This document shows positions 9,229 through 13,284 of a stretch of DNA of 13,284 bases, in pieces (position 1 is the stretch's first letter; each line of letters opens with the position of its first letter). Location: the NCBI GenBank assembly GCA_964250615.1, contig CAXUGM010000048.1, one strand, 5' to 3'. The translations under genes and the position numbers were made by a program. This DNA comes from Blautia sp900556555 (GTDB lineage: Bacteria > Bacillota > Clostridia > Lachnospirales > Lachnospiraceae). Under the pieces are notes generated by a model. It had not been told where the DNA came from, did no database searches, and saw only the letters and a list, made by a program, of their open reading frames with translations.

Positions 9229-9257
9229 ATCATAGCACTTTAAAAACACAAAAACAA
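9229..9257 (-). promoter_or_regulatory. Extended -10 promoter of the 49-residue gene
   Basis: The minus strand shows TGC followed by TATGAT (9229-9234), an extended -10 element. A weak -35 TTGTTT (9252-9257) lies 17 bp upstream. The predicted start near 9222 gives a leader of about 55 nt before the ATG at 9166. Confidence 0.5.
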
Positions 9258-9281
9258 TACCCCGTTCTTCACTTCTCCCTT

Positions 9282-9311
9282 TTGACTTTTCCCACTTCAC
9301 TGTGCTAATAT
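9282..9311 (+). promoter_or_regulatory. Promoter for the rightward membrane protein gene
   Basis: The plus strand has TTGACT (9282-9287), an 18-bp spacer ending in TGC, and TAATAT (9306-9311), that is, a good -35 and an extended -10. It lies back to back with the leftward promoter, the two -35 boxes being 24 bp apart. A second possible -10 (TATAAT, 9394-9399) lies closer to the gene but has no good -35. Confidence 0.5.
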
Positions 9312-9388
9312 ACTCAAAATTATTTTTTCACTTTTAGCTGTTTTTTTTGTCTTTTTTTTATGCAACTTCCTCAATCTTTCTCTCTTGT

Positions 9389-9402
9389 TTTATTATAATA
9401 AA
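9389..9402. repeat. Perfect 14-bp AT palindrome over a possible -10 box
   Basis: TTTATTATAATAAA is its own reverse complement and contains TATAAT on the plus strand at 9394-9399. CTCTT just to the left and AAGAG to the right could extend the symmetry. It may be an operator for the gene at 9496, but such AT-only palindromes also occur by chance in this composition. Confidence 0.35.
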
Positions 9403-9495
9403 GAGTAGTTTTAAAAACAGTTTTGTTCTTATTTTGCAGTTATATTTTTCTGTTTTGTCTAATATGCTATAGAAAGGAATCCAGGAGGTGCGGCC

Positions 9496-9930
9496 ATGAG
9501 CTCAAAAACAAAAATTGTTGTATTACATATGAAAGAAATCATTTATACCGGAATCTTTCTGGTGCTGGCCATTGTACTGGCTGTTCTGCTTTTCTTCATG
9601 TTCGGCAAAAACAAACATGCAGACCCTGCAAGTGCAGATGTAATCTATCATGCCGGTGTCTACACCAGTCCTATTACCCTCAATGATAACACCTTCGATG
9701 TACAGGTTACTGTAGATGAAAACCATATTAATTCCATTTCCCTGGTAAATTTAAGCGAAACAACCACCGCTATGTATCCTCTGATGGAGCCGGCTCTGGA
9801 TGCACTTTCCAGCCAGATTTATGCTTCACAGTCCACCGAAAACATTACTTATGGAGAGGAAAACAAATATACTTCAATGATGCTTTTAGATGCCATTAAC
9901 CAGGCATTGGAAAAGGCAAAATTGCCATAA
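9496..9930 (+). CDS. Membrane-anchored FMN-binding-domain-like protein
   Basis: This 144-residue protein has a short basic N-terminus, one strong membrane segment (about residues 14-36) and then an outward-facing domain (about 50-142), consistent with a lipid-bilayer anchor and extracytoplasmic domain. The domain resembles FMN_bind proteins (RnfG/NqrC-like). It shows a GVYTSPI strand like the usual dGxYtg start, then DVQVTVDENHINSISLV, a conserved-looking SET, and a C-terminal YTSMMLLDAINQALEKA like the usual xTSxALxxAVxxALxKA. In flavinylated members the helix is preceded by SGAT, whose Thr carries FMN; here the segment reads GEENKYTS, so covalent flavin attachment is unlikely. The start is supported by AGGAGG at 9483-9488, seven bases upstream. 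It is the only plus-strand gene in the window, transcribed alone and ending at a strong terminator. The fold assignment is an inference from pattern; function is unknown. Confidence 0.85.
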   Translation: MSSKTKIVVLHMKEIIYTGIFLVLAIVLAVLLFFMFGKNKHADPASADVIYHAGVYTSPITLNDNTFDVQVTVDENHINSISLVNLSETTTAMYPLMEPALDALSSQIYASQSTENITYGEENKYTSMMLLDAINQALEKAKLP

Positions 9931-9931
9931 A

Positions 9932-9970
9932 AAACAGCCGCTTTTACGCAGACGGTAAAGGCGGCTGTTT
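9932..9970. terminator. Bidirectional rho-independent terminator between convergent genes
   Basis: A 16-bp stem with one G-U pair joins 9932-9947 and 9955-9970, around a 7-nt loop. The stem is GC-rich (CAGCCGC/GCGGCTG). On the minus strand it is followed by six T before the opposite gene. On the plus strand it is followed by a weaker T-rich stretch. It starts 2 nt after the membrane protein stop and 13 nt after the alcohol dehydrogenase stop, so it should serve both. Confidence 0.92.
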
Positions 9971-9982
9971 GCTTCTTTTATA

Positions 9983-11164
9983 CTAAAAATCCACTTCTGT
10001 TCCGTAATAAATACAGGTAAATAAACGTTCCATTGTTTTCGGATCAATGCTTCTTGGATTAGATCCTGTGCAGGCATCAGCAACTGCATTTTCCGCAATA
10101 CCGGCAATTTTTTCTTTGAATTCATCCTCTTTGATGCCAAAATCTTTTAATGTTGCAGGAATACCAAGAATCACATTAAATTCATCGATTTTTGCACACA
10201 GACTGTTGATCAGAGCCTGCTCAGAACTTCCCATAAGTCCTGCTTTTCTTGCAATTTCTGCATAACGTTTTGCAGCTACAGGATCTTTTGCATTATACTT
10301 GATTACATATGGAAGATACATGGCATTTGCAAGTCCATGTGTAATGTGTCCGGTAGAAAATACTGCACCGGTCTTATGAGCCATTGAGTGAACAATTCCA
10401 AGCAATGCGTTGGAAAATGCCATTCCGGCCAGACACTGTGCATCATGCATCTGAGCTCTTGCTTCCATATTTCCTTTAAAAGAAGCAGGAAGATAATCAA
10501 ATACCATTTCGATTGCCTGCATAGCTAATGGGTCTGTATATACCCCATGCAGTGTAGAAACATATGCCTCGATTGCATGTGTCAAAGCATCCATTCCAGT
10601 ATACGCAACCTGGTGTGCTGGCAGTCCTTCAACCAGCTCAGAATCTACAATCGCTACATCTGGTGTAATATTAAAGTCTGCTAACGGATATTTAATTCCC
10701 TTTTCATAGTCTGTGATAACAGCAAAAGCAGTTACCTCTGTTGCTGTTCCTGAAGTAGATGGAATCGCTGCAAATTTTGCTTTTTGTCTCAATTCCGGGA
10801 AATTAAACGGAATGCACAAATCTTCAAAAGTCACATCAGGATATTCATAAAAAGCCCACATAGCTTTTGCCGCATCAATGGGAGAACCGCCGCCCATTGC
10901 AACAATCCAGTCTGGCTGGAAAGCTCTCATTGCTTCCGCACCTTTCATAACGGTTTCTACAGATGGATCCGGCTCTACCCCTTCAAATAACTGTACTTCC
11001 ATACCTGCTTCTTTTAAATAGTTCACAGCTTTGTCAAGAAATCCCTGACGTTTCATGGAGCCTCCGCCTACAACTAAGATTGCTCTTTTCCCTTTTAAAT
11101 TTTTTAATTCCTCTATGCAACCTTTTCCATGATAAATATCTCTTGGTAATGTAAATCTAGCCAT
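9983..11164 (-). CDS. Iron-containing alcohol dehydrogenase
   Basis: This 393-residue group III alcohol dehydrogenase interconverts alcohols and aldehydes with NAD(P)H in the cytoplasm, typically the last step of ethanol or butanol fermentation. The nucleotide-binding region contains VGGGSMK (32-38) and GGGSPIDAAK (91-100), plus PSTSGTATE (135-143). The iron ligands of the family are all present with correct spacing: D192, H196, H259 and H273, and H263 matches the conserved active-site His. The GGGSxK pattern is like YqhD/butanol dehydrogenase types that often prefer NADPH, but preference cannot be settled here. The start at 11162-11164 (MARFTLPRD) has GGAGG at 11173-11177. An in-frame ATG five codons upstream overlaps that ribosome site and is rejected. 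Its promoter carries two Rex-like operators, so expression is probably induced when NADH accumulates. Confidence 0.96.
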   Translation of the reverse strand: MARFTLPRDIYHGKGCIEELKNLKGKRAILVVGGGSMKRQGFLDKAVNYLKEAGMEVQLFEGVEPDPSVETVMKGAEAMRAFQPDWIVAMGGGSPIDAAKAMWAFYEYPDVTFEDLCIPFNFPELRQKAKFAAIPSTSGTATEVTAFAVITDYEKGIKYPLADFNITPDVAIVDSELVEGLPAHQVAYTGMDALTHAIEAYVSTLHGVYTDPLAMQAIEMVFDYLPASFKGNMEARAQMHDAQCLAGMAFSNALLGIVHSMAHKTGAVFSTGHITHGLANAMYLPYVIKYNAKDPVAAKRYAEIARKAGLMGSSEQALINSLCAKIDEFNVILGIPATLKDFGIKEDEFKEKIAGIAENAVADACTGSNPRSIDPKTMERLFTCIYYGTEVDF

Positions 11165-11195
11165 AATCAATTCCTCCATATGGTTTTTCTATTCC

Positions 11196-11213
11196 TCGTT
11201 AATCTTTTAACAA
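11196..11213 (-). promoter_or_regulatory. Rex-type redox operator 1 at the adh transcription start
   Basis: The minus strand reads TTGTTAAAAGATTAACGA, matching 13 of 14 fixed positions of the Firmicute Rex consensus TTGTTAANNNNTTAACAA. It covers the predicted transcription start (near 11211), just downstream of the -10 box, where a bound repressor would block initiation. Rex represses fermentation genes and leaves DNA at high NADH/NAD+; its action here is inferred from the site. Confidence 0.8.
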
Positions 11214-11217
11214 TTTC

Positions 11218-11246
11218 ATTATAACTCTGTTAATTTTTTAACGCAA
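11218..11246 (-). promoter_or_regulatory. Promoter of the alcohol dehydrogenase gene
   Basis: TTGCGT (11241-11246), a 17-bp spacer and a perfect TATAAT (11218-11223) on the minus strand give a start near 11211 and a leader of about 47 nt. The promoter lies between the stop of the upstream oxidoreductase gene and the adh start, and two Rex-like palindromes overlap it. Confidence 0.8.
11227..11244 (-). promoter_or_regulatory. Rex-type redox operator 2 inside the adh promoter spacer
   Basis: The minus strand reads GCGTTAAAAAATTAACAG, matching 11 of 14 fixed positions of TTGTTAANNNNTTAACAA, with the central TTAA-N4-TTAA perfect. It covers part of the -35 box and most of the spacer. Its centre is 31 bp from the centre of operator 1, about three helical turns, so two Rex dimers could sit on the same DNA face. 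Confidence 0.55.
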
Positions 11247-11287
11247 TAGTGTTTTTACACTTTTTTGTACTTTTTCCTGTACAATAC

Positions 11288-12268
11288 TTATTTTTCTTGT
11301 GGATAATCAAACCCCCACTGTTTTCTCACAGCATCCATTTGTCTCATGATTTCCAATGTCTCTTCGTGAGGCATATCCGGGCATTCTGTCCATCCATTTT
11401 CCAATGCTTCCTTACAAGCCAGCACCTCATACTCATAGCCGCTGATCTGTTCCGGCCTCTCATAGACAGCCTTCACTTCCCTATTTTCGTTATATACTGT
11501 AATAGACTCAAAATTATTGATATTCTCTACAACTGCAAAGCCCTGGGTTCCATAAATAATACCCTGGCGGTCTGAAAGCACCCGCAGAGAACTGTTCAGA
11601 ATCGCCATCTCTCCTCCCGGATAAGTCAGCGTAATGCTGTTCTGGGCATCCACACCTGTTTCTGTCATTACCGCTGTGGATGTAATACTCTGAATGTCAT
11701 TTCCAAAAACTAAGGAGGCAAAATTCATTACATACACCCCTACATCCAGCAGTGCACCTCCTCCAAGCTCCGGTTTCATCAATCTTGGAACTTTGTCAAT
11801 TAAATAACAAAGATTTGCTGTAACCGTCATAGGTTTTCCGATGATGCCGGAATCCAACACCTGTCTGATGGTCTTCCACATAGGCATATACCGAACCCAG
11901 ATTGCCTCTGTCAGCAACAGATTTTTTTCCTTTGCCAAAGCCAGCATCTCTTCAGCCTGTTCTTCATTTAAGGCAAAAGACTTCTCACACAGCACGTTTT
12001 TCCCATGCTCCAGAAGCATCTTCACATTTTCATAATGCTCCGACATAGGAGTTGCCACGTATACAAGATCCACTTGCTCATCTTCCGCCAGTTCTTCATA
12101 AGAGCCATATGCCTGTTTTACTCCGTATTCTGCTGCAAAATCCTTAGCTTTTGCTAAAGTTCTGGAAGCAATGGCATAAAGCTCTGCTTCCTTCATCTGC
12201 TGCAAAGTCTCTGCCATCACACCAGAAATATTTCCTGCACCTAACAATCCCACTCTGATTTTCTCCAT
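11288..12268 (-). CDS. Gfo/Idh/MocA family NAD(P)-dependent oxidoreductase
   Basis: This 326-residue cytoplasmic enzyme should oxidise or reduce a sugar, inositol or similar polyol with NAD(P). The substrate is not determined. The Rossmann loop is GAGNIS (10-15), and SRT after the second strand (R36) suggests NADP(H) preference. CEKSFA (94-99) supplies the catalytic Lys96; this family more often has EKP. GGGALLDVGVY (169-179) gives D175 and Y179, a pattern seen in dihydrodiol dehydrogenase/xylose dehydrogenase-like members. The length is normal and no break is seen. AGAGGA (about 12275-12280) precedes the ATG. It has its own promoter and no clear terminator before adh, so some read-through into adh is possible. 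The upstream neighbour is a carbohydrate-binding-like protein, consistent with sugar metabolism but not specific. Confidence 0.93.
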   Translation of the reverse strand: MEKIRVGLLGAGNISGVMAETLQQMKEAELYAIASRTLAKAKDFAAEYGVKQAYGSYEELAEDEQVDLVYVATPMSEHYENVKMLLEHGKNVLCEKSFALNEEQAEEMLALAKEKNLLLTEAIWVRYMPMWKTIRQVLDSGIIGKPMTVTANLCYLIDKVPRLMKPELGGGALLDVGVYVMNFASLVFGNDIQSITSTAVMTETGVDAQNSITLTYPGGEMAILNSSLRVLSDRQGIIYGTQGFAVVENINNFESITVYNENREVKAVYERPEQISGYEYEVLACKEALENGWTECPDMPHEETLEIMRQMDAVRKQWGFDYPQEK

Positions 12269-12315
12269 GTCTTTTCCTCTCTTTCTGATTCAAAAATACG
12301 CATTTCCATAAAGCT

Positions 12316-12344
12316 ATTTTAGCAAGCCTTTTATCTCTATGCAA
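12316..12344 (-). promoter_or_regulatory. Promoter of the Gfo/Idh/MocA oxidoreductase gene
   Basis: TTGCAT (12339-12344), a 17-bp spacer ending in TGC and TAAAAT (12316-12321) form an extended -10 promoter on the minus strand. The start would be near 12309, giving a leader of about 40 nt. It begins right after the T run of the preceding terminator. Confidence 0.7.
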
Positions 12345-12345
12345 T

Positions 12346-12392
12346 AAAAAAACAGCAGGGAAATCTGCTCTGTATAAGCAACTCCCTGCCGT
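12346..12392 (-). terminator. Rho-independent terminator of the discoidin-like gene
   Basis: Ten pairs with one G-U join 12352-12361 and 12383-12392 (core GGCAGGGA/TCCCTGCT on the minus strand), with a short inner TGCT/AGCA pairing. On the minus strand it ends in seven T (complement of 12346-12352). It starts about 12 nt after the stop at 12404. Confidence 0.88.
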
Positions 12393-12403
12393 ATTTTATT
12401 TTC

Positions 12404-13186
12404 CTACAAATCTGTTCCGTACACTTCAATCTGTGTCAGTGCCGGGAACGGAGAAGGTTCAGAAGATGCAATGAGTTTTGAAACCTTCAGCCATGTGATT
12501 TTTTTCTTCTCAAAAGTAAATTCCTGTCCTGTTCCTGTTTTCTTCAGAGAAAATTCTTTCTCTTCCCCATCAGAGAATGTAACGGTCATTTTTTTCCACC
12601 AATTATCATGTGGAAAATCTGCACGAAGATAAATGATGATACGGTCAATTTCTACTTCACGGCCAAAATCCAGAGTCATCTCCGCATTTGGATTCCGGTT
12701 AATTCCCCAGGAATCATAAGGCCATTCTCCGTGGCATTCATTTGCTGTCACACCATCAATGGCATTCTTTGCAGCAAATACTGCCTCGCCTCTTGTCTCT
12801 ACATTTGCATACGCATGTGGAAAACAAGAAGTATTTTCATGGCTATCATTTACATTCAATGCCAAATTACGATAGGATTTGATTTCAAAATCTTTTGCTT
12901 TACGGGCAGAAATCAGGTGTTTATCTCCTGAAAATACCTTTGGAGAAATATTGATTCTCTTTTCACCAAATGGAATGTTATAGTTGAAATCACCTGTCAG
13001 ATAAACAAGATTTTTTCCAAATGCATCATCTAATTGCACCCACACATATTCTTTTTCACCAGAAATTTCCAGAAGGATTCTGTCCCCCTCCTCATACTCT
13101 CTGGCAACCATGAGATTTACTTCCTCTTCTCCTCTTGCCCATGCTACAGTTCTTCCATTTTTGTTGATTACTTTTAAGCTTAACAT
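12404..13186 (-). CDS. Cytoplasmic discoidin (F5/8 type C)-like, putative carbohydrate-binding protein
   Basis: This 260-residue protein has no signal peptide, membrane segment or cell-wall anchor, so it should be cytoplasmic. Residues 1-100 look like a beta-rich domain (for example NLMVAREYEEGDRILLEI and YVWVQLDDAFGKNLVYL) that I cannot name. Residues about 105-258 resemble an F5/8 type C/CBM32-like beta-sandwich. Signs are AAKNAIDG, the Trp-rich EWPYDSWGINRNP, LDFGREVEIDRIIIYLRAD, NWWKKMTVTFSDG and the closing ALTQIEVYG. Such domains usually bind glycans outside the cell, so an intracellular copy without a catalytic domain is odd. The ATG at 13184-13186 is preceded by AAGGGAG (13193-13199). 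It has its own terminator. The promoter was not identified with confidence; an AT-rich stretch at 13201-13210 is the only candidate -10. Ligand and role are unknown. Confidence 0.85.
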   Translation of the reverse strand: MLSLKVINKNGRTVAWARGEEEVNLMVAREYEEGDRILLEISGEKEYVWVQLDDAFGKNLVYLTGDFNYNIPFGEKRINISPKVFSGDKHLISARKAKDFEIKSYRNLALNVNDSHENTSCFPHAYANVETRGEAVFAAKNAIDGVTANECHGEWPYDSWGINRNPNAEMTLDFGREVEIDRIIIYLRADFPHDNWWKKMTVTFSDGEEKEFSLKKTGTGQEFTFEKKKITWLKVSKLIASSEPSPFPALTQIEVYGTDL

Positions 13187-13217
13187 GTTGTTCTCCCTTC
13201 ATTTATAATAATCTCTC

Positions 13218-13262
13218 GGAATCTTTAAGCCAGTAAAATCAAGGCTTTCAGATTCCTTTTTT
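13218..13262 (+). terminator. Terminator-like hairpin on the plus strand, upstream of the discoidin-like gene
   Basis: GGAATCT (13218-13224) pairs with AGATTCC (13250-13256), and AAGCC (13227-13231) pairs with GGCTT (13243-13247), with a 2x2 internal loop and an 11-nt apical loop. Six T follow on the plus strand (13257-13262), so in form it is a plus-strand terminator. No plus-strand gene precedes it. On the minus strand it lies about 30 nt upstream of the start of the discoidin-like gene, where it could instead be an operator or leader structure. Confidence 0.55.
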
Positions 13263-13284
13263 ATTGAAATCCCCCACTTTTTGT

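Larger units (their letters stand above)
9167..9495. other. AT-rich divergent intergenic region
   Basis: These 329 bases separate the leftward 49-residue gene from the rightward membrane protein gene. They are very AT-rich, with long T runs on the plus strand (for example around 9340-9360). They hold a promoter for each direction and a 14-bp palindrome. No convincing open frame, tRNA, riboswitch or strong hairpin was seen. If the plus-strand promoter at 9282-9311 is used, the leader of the rightward gene is about 175 nt and largely unstructured by eye. Confidence 0.6.

Noticed and set aside
9312..9495. Possible riboswitch in the leader of the membrane protein gene
   Set aside because: The stretch is very T-rich, with no conserved aptamer-like motif and no terminator/anti-terminator pair that I can see.
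11165..11179. Five-codon extension of the alcohol dehydrogenase
   Set aside because: The upstream ATG overlaps the GGAGG that serves the ATG at 11162-11164.
11248..11275. Small hairpins (AGTGT/ACACT and TTGTAC/GTACAA) between the oxidoreductase stop and the adh promoter
   Set aside because: Stems of 5-6 bp, AT-rich and followed by A rather than T on the minus strand, so not a convincing terminator.
1..13284. CRISPR array, insertion sequence, phage genes, tRNA or rRNA
   Set aside because: No regularly spaced repeats, transposase-like or phage-like proteins, or cloverleaf/rRNA sequence seen on either strand.

Overview
The window looks like a chromosomal segment of a low-to-mid GC Gram-positive gut anaerobe, most likely a Lachnospiraceae-type Clostridia (Blautia/Dorea/Ruminococcus-like). 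The grounds are AddAB rather than RecBCD, strong GGAGG ribosome binding sites, sigma-A type promoters, a Rex-type operator on an alcohol dehydrogenase, and the general look of the proteins. The genus is an inference. All genes but one are on the minus strand.

Left part (55-8949, minus strand): a tight operon reads from right to left: a Cof-type HAD phosphatase, addB, addA, then a C5 cytosine methyltransferase. It starts at a good promoter (8921-8949) and its gaps are 13, 1 and 31 nt. AddA and AddB appear intact, with helicase motifs, two RecB-type nuclease sites and the AddB iron-sulfur cysteines. They would form the end-resecting helicase-nuclease for double-strand break repair. The methyltransferase carries motifs I-VIII but stops before the target recognition region and motifs IX-X, so it is truncated or one half of a split enzyme.

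Middle (8950-9970): a 49-residue charged protein (9017-9166, minus) has its own promoter and terminator. A 329-nt AT-rich intergenic region with back-to-back promoters separates it from the only plus-strand gene (9496-9930). That gene encodes a membrane-anchored small protein resembling an FMN-binding domain that lacks the flavin-attachment motif. A strong bidirectional terminator (9932-9970) separates it from the convergent gene to the right.

Right part (9983-13284, minus): an iron-containing alcohol dehydrogenase has two Rex-like palindromes laid over its promoter, which suggests NADH/NAD+-responsive fermentation control. Upstream are a Gfo/Idh/MocA sugar-type oxidoreductase with its own promoter, and a cytoplasmic discoidin (F5/8 type C)-like protein with its own terminator. 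A terminator-like hairpin pointing the other way lies just upstream of the last gene.

No tRNA, rRNA, CRISPR array, insertion sequence or phage gene was seen. Most of the window is housekeeping. The parts worth a second look are the incomplete methyltransferase on the addAB operon, the two small uncharacterised proteins around 9.0-9.9 kb, the Rex-controlled promoter, and the hairpin and inverted repeat near the right edge.
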